Assembly: GCF_018069625.1 (NCBI RefSeq)
Contig: NZ_CP072941.1
Location: 558,001-622,000 of the forward strand
Length of the DNA: 64,000 nt
Reading direction: 5' to 3'
From: Streptomyces yatensis
GTDB taxonomy: Bacteria > Actinomycetota > Actinomycetes > Streptomycetales > Streptomycetaceae
Every line of letters starts with the position of its first letter. Position 1 is the first letter of the stretch. This document shows, piece after piece, positions 42,295 to 50,291 of this stretch. A model generated the notes under the pieces. That model was given only the letters and a program-made list of their open reading frames with translations. It ran no database searches and was not told the origin of the DNA. Both the position numbers and the translations under genes were made by a program.

Positions 42295-43182
42295 ATGACC
42301 ATCCGCCACGACCGGATCGCGATCAACCCCCTGCAGTGGATCGCCACCGACGACGGCTGGATCGACCCCGCTCTGGCACCGGCCCTGCCCGAGCGCCTCA
42401 AGGCCATCCACGAGGCCGGTATCGCCGCCGTCCACGCGGACGTGCCCGCCGAGATGTCCGCGGCCGAATACGGCCGGCTGCTCGGCGAGCACGGCCTGGC
42501 GCCCGCCCCGGGCTATATCTCGGGCCCCCTCCCCGAGGACGAGAGCAGCCTGCGCGAACTGCTCGACAAGACCGACCGCGTCAGCACCCAGATGGCCGAA
42601 CTGGGCCTGTCCACCGTCTTCGTGGCCACCGGGATGAACAAGCAGGCCCCCCGGGTGCACCGCCCCGCCGTGGGCGCCGAGGCCACTCCCGAACGGCTGG
42701 AGCGGGTGCGCGAGGTGTTCGCCCGCATGGGCGCGACCACCAGGGCCAACGGCGTAACCGCCGCGTTCCACCCGCACATCGGCACCTGGGCGGAAACCGA
42801 GGAGGAGACCCGCTTCATCCTCGACGGCGTGGACGCCGACGTCCTCTCCTTCGGCCCGGACATCGGCCACCTCGGCTGGGCCGGCGCCGATGTCATCGGC
42901 CTCATCCGCGACTACGCCGACCGGGTCGCCGCCCTGCACATCAAGGACTTCCACGCCGACATCGCCGAACGTGGCCGCGCCGAGGGATGGACCTACCAGC
43001 AGACCGTGCTGGCCGGTCTGTGGGCCGAGCCCGGCCACGCCTCGGTCGACATCCCCGCCACCCTGGCCGCACTGCCCGCCGCCTTCGACGGCTGGCTGGT
43101 GATCGAGGTCGACCGCGGCGCCCAGGCCACGCCCGAGGAGAGCGTCCGGCTCTGCGGCGAGTGGGCCAAGCGGCAGCACTGA
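42295..43182 (+). CDS. Sugar phosphate isomerase/epimerase-type TIM-barrel protein
   Basis: A 295-aa member of the xylose-isomerase-like TIM-barrel superfamily (IolE/hydroxypyruvate isomerase-like). AINPLQWIATDDGW, AAFHPHIGTWAETEEETRFILDG, VLSFGPDIGHLGWAGADVIGLIRDYADRVAALHIKDF and the final LVIEVDRG hold the typical Glu/Asp/His metal ligands. ATG 42295 follows GAGAGAGG. Together with the upstream dehydrogenase it suggests inositol-like or keto-sugar catabolism. Confidence 0.82.
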   Translation: MTIRHDRIAINPLQWIATDDGWIDPALAPALPERLKAIHEAGIAAVHADVPAEMSAAEYGRLLGEHGLAPAPGYISGPLPEDESSLRELLDKTDRVSTQMAELGLSTVFVATGMNKQAPRVHRPAVGAEATPERLERVREVFARMGATTRANGVTAAFHPHIGTWAETEEETRFILDGVDADVLSFGPDIGHLGWAGADVIGLIRDYADRVAALHIKDFHADIAERGRAEGWTYQQTVLAGLWAEPGHASVDIPATLAALPAAFDGWLVIEVDRGAQATPEESVRLCGEWAKRQH

Positions 43183-43210
43183 GCGCACCACCCGAGAACA
43201 GAAGGACGAC

Positions 43211-44719
43211 ATGCGAAGAATGGTCATGGCAGGGGTGGCCCTCGCCCTCGTGGCCGTGCCGGCGTGCAATGGTGGCGCCGGCACCACGGCGTCCGCCACC
43301 GGAGACGACACCCTGACGCTGTCCATCGGCAACGCCCACACCGGCTGGGACCTGGCTTCCGCGGCCCTGGGCGACAACATCCAGTACTACGAGCCCGTCT
43401 TCGACTCGCTGGTCCGGCTGGACACCAAGGCCCGTCCCCGGCCGAACCTGGCGACCTCCTGGTCCTACGACAGCACCCGCACCGTGCTGACCATGAAGCT
43501 CAGGAAGGACGTGCGGTTCACCGACGGTAGGGCACTCGACGCGACCGCGGTGCGCAAGAGCCTGCTCCACAACAAGGAGGGCACCAACGAGGCGGCCGGC
43601 AAACTGCGCGCCATCGACTCGGTGGCGGCCGTGGACCCGCGGACCGTGGCCATTCATCTGTCGGCGCCCGACCCCCAGCTCGTGGTGAACCTCGGCGACC
43701 CCTCCGGCATGATCGCCAGTCCCGAGGACCTGGCGGCGAAGGGCGGTCCGGTCGGCTCGGGCCCCTACGTCCTGGACAAGGGCGCCACGACCAACGGCAG
43801 CACCTATGCCTTCACCCGCAACCCGCACTACTGGAATCCGAAGGCATACCCCTTCGACAAGATCGTCATCAAGAACATCAGCGACCCCACCGCGCGCCTC
43901 AACGCGCTGCTCGGCGGGCAGGTCGACTGGGCCCGGATCACCCCGCAGACCGCCCAGCACGCCAAGAGCCGGGGCCTTGAGGTGCAGGGCCACGCCGACA
44001 GCGTCGAGGGCCTGTACATCTGGGACCGCACCGGGAGGATCGTGCCGGCCCTGGGCAAGGTGAAGGTGCGCCAGGCGCTGAACCACGCCTTCGACCGGGA
44101 GTCGATCGTCGAGAAGCTCAACCTCGGCTACGCCACGGCCACTTCACAGATGGCGACCGCCGGCAGCACCTGGTACGACACATCCCTCGAGAGCAACTAC
44201 ACCTACGACCCGGCCAAGGCCAGGAAGCTGCTCGCCGAGGCGGGCTATCCCCACGGTTTCACCGTCACCATGCCCGATGTCTCCTCCGTCGCGCCGGGCC
44301 AGCAGGTGGTGATGACCCAGGCGCTGGAGGACATCGGCATCAAGGTCAAGGTGGACAAGATCCCGTTCACCCGGCTGTTCACGGCCCTCCAGTCCGGCGA
44401 GTACGCGATGTCGTGGTTCAAGCTGCAGTCCGGCCAGCCGTGGGACTTCATCCAGTCCGAACTGGCCAAGGGCGCCGCCTGGAACCCCGCCAAGGACTTC
44501 GACCCGAAACTCAACTCCATGATCGACAAGGCGCAGAGGGCCCAGGGCGCGGCGCAGACCGCCGCGTTCCGCGAGATCAACGCCTATCTGCAGGACCACG
44601 CCTTCAACGCGCCCTGGGACGTGCTGGACGCCGTCCAGGGCAACTCCAAGAAGATCAAGGTGACGCCGCGGGCCTTTGTCTCGGCGGTACCGATCTACGA
44701 CATGGCCCCCGCCGGCTGA
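43211..44719 (+). CDS. ABC transporter solute-binding lipoprotein, family 5
   Basis: A 502-aa lipoprotein. The signal peptide ends at lipobox VPAC (Cys at residue 19). The family 5 (oligopeptide/dipeptide/nickel type) pattern is seen in YEPVFDSLVRLDTKARPRPNLATSWSYD, TVLTMKLRKDVRFTDGRALDA, GSGPYVLDKGATTNGSTYAFTRNPHYWNP and KVRQALNHAFDRESIVEKL. Members bind peptides but also oligosaccharides and opines. The dehydrogenase and isomerase context here favours a sugar ligand, by inference. It starts 28 bp after the isomerase. Confidence 0.9.
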   Translation: MRRMVMAGVALALVAVPACNGGAGTTASATGDDTLTLSIGNAHTGWDLASAALGDNIQYYEPVFDSLVRLDTKARPRPNLATSWSYDSTRTVLTMKLRKDVRFTDGRALDATAVRKSLLHNKEGTNEAAGKLRAIDSVAAVDPRTVAIHLSAPDPQLVVNLGDPSGMIASPEDLAAKGGPVGSGPYVLDKGATTNGSTYAFTRNPHYWNPKAYPFDKIVIKNISDPTARLNALLGGQVDWARITPQTAQHAKSRGLEVQGHADSVEGLYIWDRTGRIVPALGKVKVRQALNHAFDRESIVEKLNLGYATATSQMATAGSTWYDTSLESNYTYDPAKARKLLAEAGYPHGFTVTMPDVSSVAPGQQVVMTQALEDIGIKVKVDKIPFTRLFTALQSGEYAMSWFKLQSGQPWDFIQSELAKGAAWNPAKDFDPKLNSMIDKAQRAQGAAQTAAFREINAYLQDHAFNAPWDVLDAVQGNSKKIKVTPRAFVSAVPIYDMAPAG

Positions 44720-44802
44720 CGCGACGGCGGGGCGGACCGCACACCGCCCCGCCCCGCCCGCAGACAGATCCCGCATCCGCCGACGCAGAAGGAGAGAACG
44801 CG

Positions 44803-45744
44803 ATGCTGACCTTTCTCGTGCGCCGCGTCGCGGCCGGCCTGGTACTCCTCTATGTGCTCGCGACGACGGCGTTCGCGATGATGAGCCTCACCGGGTCCGA
44901 CGCCGCGCGCAACATCGCCGGCAATTTGGCGACGCCAGCACAAATCGCCGTGAAGAAACATGAGTTGGGGCTGGACCGGCCATGGATCGAGCAGTACGCA
45001 CAGTGGCTGGGCCACGCCGTCCGGGGCGACTTCGGGACCTCCTGGTTCGGCGGTGACTCCGTCTCCGAAAGCCTGGTGCTCAAGGCACCGGTGTCCCTGT
45101 CCATCGTGGTCGCCGGACTTCTGCTGGCCACCGTCCTCAGTGTGGTGCTCGGTGTCGCCGCCGCCGTACGGCGCGGCTGGCTCGACCGCGTGGTGCAGGC
45201 GACCGCGATCGTCGGCTACGCGGTGCCGAGCTTCCTGATGGCGCTGATGCTCTCCGCCACCCTCGCCGTCCAGCTGCGCTGGCTCCCGGCGACCGGCTAC
45301 GTACCGCTGGCCGACTCCCCCTCCGGCTGGCTCCAGTCCATCACCCTCCCGGCCATCTCGCTCGCCATCGGCGCCATCGCCGCCACCGCCCAGCAGGTGC
45401 GCGGCTCGGTCATCGACGTACTGCGCCAGGACTTCGTGCGCACCCTGCGCAGCCGGGGGATGAGCGAGCGGCGGGTGCTCTTCCGGCACGTGCTGCGCAA
45501 CGCGGCACCCCCGGCGCTGACCGTGCTCTCCCTGCAGTTCATCTCCCTGGTCGGCGGCGCCGTCGTCATCGAGAAGGTCTTCGGACTTCCCGGAGTGGGC
45601 TCCGCCGCGGTGACGGCGACCGTCAACGGCGACACGCCGCTGGTCATGGGTGTCGTGGTCTATCTCGTCCTCATCGTCGTGGCGGTCAACCTGCTGGTGG
45701 ACCTCGCCTACGGCTGGCTCAATCCGAAGGTGCGTGTCCGATGA
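44803..45744 (+). CDS. ABC transporter permease (DppB-like)
   Basis: A 313-aa permease with six transmembrane segments. The first helix VRRVAAGLVLLYVLATTAFAMMSLTGSD, HELGLDRPWIEQYAQWLGHAVRGDFGTSWF and the EAA-type loop VLRQDFVRTLRSRGMSERRVLFRHVLRNAAPPALTVLSL are typical of DppB/OppB. ATG 44803 has AAGGAG upstream. Its stop overlaps the start of the fused permease-ATPase gene. Confidence 0.9.
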   Translation: MLTFLVRRVAAGLVLLYVLATTAFAMMSLTGSDAARNIAGNLATPAQIAVKKHELGLDRPWIEQYAQWLGHAVRGDFGTSWFGGDSVSESLVLKAPVSLSIVVAGLLLATVLSVVLGVAAAVRRGWLDRVVQATAIVGYAVPSFLMALMLSATLAVQLRWLPATGYVPLADSPSGWLQSITLPAISLAIGAIAATAQQVRGSVIDVLRQDFVRTLRSRGMSERRVLFRHVLRNAAPPALTVLSLQFISLVGGAVVIEKVFGLPGVGSAAVTATVNGDTPLVMGVVVYLVLIVVAVNLLVDLAYGWLNPKVRVR

Positions 45745-47534
45745 CGCATACCGAACGCCGCGACACCCGCGGCACACCCGACTCCGCCCCGGGCACCGCC
45801 CGCCGACGCGGCCGTCCGCTGAGCCGACTGCTGCGCAACCGAGTGGCGGTGGTGTGCCTGGCCTTGCTGGCGCTCATCGTCGCGGCCAGTGTGTTCGCGC
45901 CCCTGCTCACCTCGGCCAGTCCCACCCGCGCCACCCTGGACGACGCCTTCGCCCCGCCCGGCGGCGGCCACCTCCTCGGCGCCGACAGCGTCGGACGGGA
46001 TGTGCTCGCACGGCTGCTGTACGGCGGCCGGGTCAGCCTGCTGGGCGGGTTCATCGCCGTGGCGGTCGCCCTGCTGATCGGTGTTCCGGCCGGGCTGCTC
46101 GCCGGCTACTACCGGGGCCGGCTCGACGCCGTCGTGAGCTGGGTGGCGAGTCTCCTCATGGCCGCGCCCGCCATCATGGTGCTGCTGGTCTCCATCGCCG
46201 CGATCGGCCCCGACACCAACGCGACGATGGCGGTGCTCGGCCTCATCCTGGCCCCCGGTGTCTTCCGCCTCGTCCGGGCCTCCGTCACCTCGGTCCGCGA
46301 GGAGCTGTACGTCGACGCCGCCCGCGTCAGCGGACTCGGCGACGCCCGAATCGTGCGCCGGCACATCCTGCCGGTGGTGCAGGCACCCACCATCATCCAG
46401 TCGGCGCAGATGTTCGGCGTGGCCGTCGTCATCCAGGCGGGCATCGAATTCCTCGGCCTCGGCTCGGCCGGGCAGGCCAGCTGGGGCGCGATGCTCAACG
46501 AGGCGTTCGCCAATCTCTACACCAAGCCCTCCCTGCTGGTGGCCCCCGGTCTGACGATCGTGCTCACCGTGGCGACGCTCGGCCTGCTCGCCAACGCCCT
46601 GCGCGACGCGCTCCTGGACACGCCCGGCCGGGCGACCCGGCGGCGCCCGCGCACCGTGTCGGCCCCGGCGAGCACACCCGCGGCGGCCGACGACAGCCTT
46701 CTCGTCGTCGAGGACCTGCGGGTCACCTATGCCACCCGGGACGGCGAGCGCACCGTGGTGGACGGGGTGTCGCTCACCGTGCGCCGCGGTGAAGTGGTCG
46801 GCCTGGTGGGCGAGTCGGGCTCCGGCAAGAGCCAGACGGCGTTCGCCATCCTCGGGCTGCTGCCCCCGGAGGGCCGCGGCGAGGCCGGCCGGCTCAGCTT
46901 CGACGGCCGCGATCTGCGGGGGCTCGGCCGCAAGGAGCGGAACGCGCTGCGCGGCTGCCGCATCGCCTACGTCCCCCAGGAGCCGATGTCCAACCTCGAC
47001 CCGGCCTTCCGCATCGGCACCCAGCTCACCGACCCGATGCGGGCGCATCTGAAGCTGACCGCGCGGGAGGCCCGGGAGAAGGCCCTGGCGCTGCTGGAAC
47101 GGGTCGGCATCGCCGAGCCGGAGCGCGTCTACCACGCCTATCCGCACCAGATCTCCGGCGGCATGGCGCAGCGGGTGCTCATCGCGGGCGCCGTCTCCTG
47201 CGACCCCGAGCTGCTGATCGCGGACGAGCCCACCACGGCGCTGGATGTCACCGTCCAGGCCGAAGTCCTCGATCTGCTGCGGGAGTTGCAGCGGGAGCGG
47301 GAGATGGGGCTCATTCTGGTGACGCACAACTTCGGGGTGGTCGCGGACATCTGCGACCGCGTGGTCGTCATGCGCACCGGTCAGGTCGTCGAAACCGCCC
47401 CGGCCGGGCAGCTGTTCGCCGAGCCGCGGCACGAGTACACCCGCATGCTGCTGGACTCGACGCTGGAGGACGCCCCGCCCCGCGCCCCCCTGCGCATCCC
47501 CGCGACGGGCGGCCCCCTCCAGGAGACGGTATGA
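45741..47534 (+). CDS. Fused ABC permease-ATPase (DppC-DppD fusion)
   Basis: A 597-aa chain joining the second permease to an ATPase. Residues about 30-295 are DppC-like with a hydrophilic N-terminus, HLLGADSVGRDVLARLLYGGRVSLL and the EAA loop REELYVDAARVSGLGDARIVRRHILPVV. After a linker of about 25 Pro/Ala-rich residues comes the ATPase with Walker A GESGSGKSQ, YVPQEPMSNLDP, signature ISGGMAQRV and Walker B LIADEPTTALD. The two domains are usually separate proteins. Overlaps on both sides show it belongs to the importer operon. Confidence 0.92.
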   Translation: MTHTERRDTRGTPDSAPGTARRRGRPLSRLLRNRVAVVCLALLALIVAASVFAPLLTSASPTRATLDDAFAPPGGGHLLGADSVGRDVLARLLYGGRVSLLGGFIAVAVALLIGVPAGLLAGYYRGRLDAVVSWVASLLMAAPAIMVLLVSIAAIGPDTNATMAVLGLILAPGVFRLVRASVTSVREELYVDAARVSGLGDARIVRRHILPVVQAPTIIQSAQMFGVAVVIQAGIEFLGLGSAGQASWGAMLNEAFANLYTKPSLLVAPGLTIVLTVATLGLLANALRDALLDTPGRATRRRPRTVSAPASTPAAADDSLLVVEDLRVTYATRDGERTVVDGVSLTVRRGEVVGLVGESGSGKSQTAFAILGLLPPEGRGEAGRLSFDGRDLRGLGRKERNALRGCRIAYVPQEPMSNLDPAFRIGTQLTDPMRAHLKLTAREAREKALALLERVGIAEPERVYHAYPHQISGGMAQRVLIAGAVSCDPELLIADEPTTALDVTVQAEVLDLLRELQREREMGLILVTHNFGVVADICDRVVVMRTGQVVETAPAGQLFAEPRHEYTRMLLDSTLEDAPPRAPLRIPATGGPLQETV

Positions 47535-48394
47535 GCACGACACCCACACCGGCACCGACCCCCGGCACCATGCTCGACGTCGACGGCGTGGTGGTGGAGT
47601 ACGCCGCCAAGAGCCGGCGCGGGCAGCCGTTCCGGGCTCTGCACGGCGTCTCCCTGGACATCCGGCCCGGCGAGACGGTCGGGCTGGTCGGCGAATCCGG
47701 CTCGGGCAAGACGACGCTCGGGCGTGCGGTGCTCGGACTCGCCCCGGTGGCCGAGGGTGAGATCCGCTATGCGGGCCGGGTGATCTCACGGCTGAGCGCG
47801 CGCGAGCGGCGGGCGCTGAGCGCCGAGATCCAGGTCGTCTTCCAGGACCCGTACACCTCGCTGAACCCGGCGATGACCGTGGGCGACATCCTCACCGAGC
47901 CCCTGCTGGTCTCGGGCACCTCCCGCGCCGCGGCCGAGGAGCGGGTCCGCGGACTGCTCGGCCAGGTGCGGCTGCCGGCCGACGCCGCACACCGGCTGCC
48001 ACGGGAGTTCTCCGGCGGTCAGCGCCAGCGCGTGGCGATCGCGCGGGCCCTGTGCCGCGACCCGCGGCTGATCGTGTGCGACGAACCGGTCAGCGCGCTG
48101 GACCTGTCCACCCAGGCGCGGGTCCTGGAACTGTTCGTGGAGATCCAGGAGCGCACGGGGGTCGCCTATCTGTTCATCACCCACGATCTGTCGGTGGTGC
48201 GGTGTGTCAGCCATCGCGTGGCCGTGATGTGCGGCGGCCGGATCGTGGAGACGGGCGAGGCCACGGCCGTGACCAGCGCCCCGCGCGACCCCTATACGCG
48301 GCGGCTCATGCTCGCCGCCCCCGTACCGGACCCGGCACGCCAGCGGGAACGCCGGGAACAGCGCCGGAACCTCAAGTCCGTGGGGGCGGAATGA
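47531..48394 (+). CDS. ABC transporter ATP-binding protein (DppF-like)
   Basis: A 287-aa ATPase. Walker A GESGSGKTT, Q-loop QVVFQDPYTSLNPAMTVGDIL, signature FSGGQRQRVAIARAL, Walker B LIVCDEPVSALD and the H-loop FITHDLSVVR are intact; YTRRLMLAAPVPDP marks the oligopeptide-type C-terminus. The window's last gene encodes a close paralogue of this C-terminal part. It forms the second nucleotide-binding subunit beside the fused protein. Confidence 0.92.
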   Translation: MSTTPTPAPTPGTMLDVDGVVVEYAAKSRRGQPFRALHGVSLDIRPGETVGLVGESGSGKTTLGRAVLGLAPVAEGEIRYAGRVISRLSARERRALSAEIQVVFQDPYTSLNPAMTVGDILTEPLLVSGTSRAAAEERVRGLLGQVRLPADAAHRLPREFSGGQRQRVAIARALCRDPRLIVCDEPVSALDLSTQARVLELFVEIQERTGVAYLFITHDLSVVRCVSHRVAVMCGGRIVETGEATAVTSAPRDPYTRRLMLAAPVPDPARQRERREQRRNLKSVGAE

Positions 48395-49344
48395 CGACCG
48401 TGACACACGCCTACGGATTCACGGCCTACGGCGGCCCCGATGTGGAGCGCTTCCTGGACCTTCCGCTCCCCTCCCCCGGGCCGGGTGAAGTGCTGATCGA
48501 GGTCCATGCGGCGGGGGTCAATCCGGTCGACTGGAAGGTGCGCGAGGGAATGCACCGCTCGTTCCTTCCGCTCGACCTCCCGGCGGTGTTCGGGCGCGAG
48601 GCGGCCGGGGTGGTGGTGGAACTCGGCCCGGGAGTTGCGGGGTTCGCCGTCGGGGAGGCGGTGTTCGGCAGCAGTGCGCGCGGCTGCGGCGGCTACGCGG
48701 CCCATGCCGTCCTGACCGCCGACTTCACGATCCCGAAGCCGGAGGGGCTGTCCTTCACCGATGCGGCGGCCCTCCCCGTGGCGGCGGGGACCGCGTACGA
48801 CTCCGTGCGCGGGCTCGGCATGACCGCCGGGGAGACCCTGCTGATCCTGGGCATCGGCGGCGGGGTGGGGGTGGCGGCGGCCCAACTCGCCGTGTCCAAG
48901 GGGGTGTCGGTGGTCGGAACCGCGTCCGGCGCGAAACGGGAGTTCGTGGCGTCCCTGGGCGCCACGCCCGTTCCGTACGACGGCGATTACAGCGCGGACC
49001 GGCTGGCCGCCGCGCTGCCGAACGGGGCCGACGCCGTGCTGGACCTGGTGGGCGGCGACGCCCTGGACACGGTCTCCGGCCTGATGTCCCCCGACTGCCG
49101 TGTCCTCACCGTCGCCGGGCCGGACACCGCGGCCCGCTTCGGCGCCCGGTCGCTGTCCCGCGGCAACCGGGCGGAGACCCTCGTCGAGCTCGCCCGCCGG
49201 GTCCGGGACGGCCGGCTCCATCCCCACGTCCGGGAGATCTTCCCCTTCGCCGAGGCCCCGTCCGCCCTCCGAGCGGTCGAAACCGGACACCCCTGGGGAA
49301 AGGTGGTGCTGCAGGTGCGGGCCGGCACGGTGCCAGGTGTGTGA
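48391..49344 (+). CDS. NADP-dependent MDR oxidoreductase (quinone-reductase-like)
   Basis: A 317-aa zinc-independent MDR enzyme. N-terminal VNPVDWKVREGMH and LPAVFGREAAGVVVELGPGV, cofactor-binding LLILGIGGGVGVAAAQLAVSKGVSVVGTASGAKREFVASLGA, and the final FAEAPSALRAVETGHPWGKVVLQV are typical. It overlaps the ATPase gene by ATGA, so it closes the importer operon and likely reduces an aldehyde, enone or quinone connected with the imported compound. Confidence 0.85.
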   Translation: MTTVTHAYGFTAYGGPDVERFLDLPLPSPGPGEVLIEVHAAGVNPVDWKVREGMHRSFLPLDLPAVFGREAAGVVVELGPGVAGFAVGEAVFGSSARGCGGYAAHAVLTADFTIPKPEGLSFTDAAALPVAAGTAYDSVRGLGMTAGETLLILGIGGGVGVAAAQLAVSKGVSVVGTASGAKREFVASLGATPVPYDGDYSADRLAAALPNGADAVLDLVGGDALDTVSGLMSPDCRVLTVAGPDTAARFGARSLSRGNRAETLVELARRVRDGRLHPHVREIFPFAEAPSALRAVETGHPWGKVVLQVRAGTVPGV

Positions 49345-49439
49345 CGGGTGGGGTACGGCCGTGCCACATGATCGGTAACTGCCTGTCATGCCACGCCGGT
49401 TACCGCTTAGCATCACGACGGACGCATCGTGAGCCGGTG

Positions 49440-50291
49440 ATGTCAGGGGGGCCTGTGGTCGTGATCAGGGATGCGGTGCGCTTCGGCTGCGCCGTCGTGG
49501 TGTGCGGTTCGGCGCTGCTGGGCTGCACCTCCGGCGGAGACGGCGAGCCGTCCGAGCCGAGGGCTGCGAAGAAGGCCGGTGCCACGAGGTCCACCGGCCC
49601 GTCGGCGACCGCCGTCGTGGACGTCGATCCCGCCGCACTGCCGACGACGAAGGCCCAGGCCGCCGCCCTGATCCGGGACGTCATCGCGGCCCCCTCCGAC
49701 TTCGGCCCCGGCGCCGTCCCCCGGACCCCGTACGAGAGCGACCCGCGGCGCTGGCCGGTCCTCGGTGACGACTGTGTCTGGCACCAGCGGGCGCTCCCGA
49801 AGGACGTCCTCGCGACCTCGACCCGCTCCTACGAGATCCCGGCGAGCGGCGCCAAGGGCCCGCTCCGGCTGAGCGCCGTCGTCACGGTGCACCACGATGC
49901 CGAGCAGGCCGACTGGGAGAACGCCGAGGTCCTGGAGGAGATGATGCGCTGCCCGGGGCAGCGGCTGCGCTCGGACGAGATGATCACCTCGCTGAACGAT
50001 GTCCCGAACTCCTGGGGCGACTCCGGGAACGCGTACGCCGATGACGTGCTCACCGAACTCGGCAGCTACACGAGCGCCGAAGTCGGCGGCCCCCACGAGT
50101 ACCTGTGGGGGCAGACCCGGATCGGTCAGTTCACCCTCGCCGTCTCCGCCAAGGGCTCCAAGGGCTGGTCCCGGGCGGACCTGTTCGAGCGGCTGCGGGA
50201 TCCGCACGCCGGTATGCGCGCCCGCCTCAGGGCCGCGATCGAGCGGGACACGCCGAAGCCCGGCGGCAGTACGAAGGGCGACCGCCGATGA
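49440..50291 (+). CDS. Putative lipoprotein linked to kinase-sensor genes
   Basis: A 283-aa secreted lipoprotein of unknown function. The hydrophobic signal FGCAVVVCGSALLGC ends in lipobox LLGC, followed by a charged, Thr/Pro-rich linker. The mature domain (about 70-265) includes DDCVWHQRALPKDVLATSTRSYEIP and LGSYTSAEVGGPHEYLWGQTRIGQFTLAVSAKG, alternating strands with no family I recognise. The start may be ATG 49440 or GTG at 49455/49461. Its stop overlaps the first kinase gene as ATGA, so it probably works with the two extracytoplasmic-sensing kinases. Confidence 0.75.
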   Translation: MSGGPVVVIRDAVRFGCAVVVCGSALLGCTSGGDGEPSEPRAAKKAGATRSTGPSATAVVDVDPAALPTTKAQAAALIRDVIAAPSDFGPGAVPRTPYESDPRRWPVLGDDCVWHQRALPKDVLATSTRSYEIPASGAKGPLRLSAVVTVHHDAEQADWENAEVLEEMMRCPGQRLRSDEMITSLNDVPNSWGDSGNAYADDVLTELGSYTSAEVGGPHEYLWGQTRIGQFTLAVSAKGSKGWSRADLFERLRDPHAGMRARLRAAIERDTPKPGGSTKGDRR

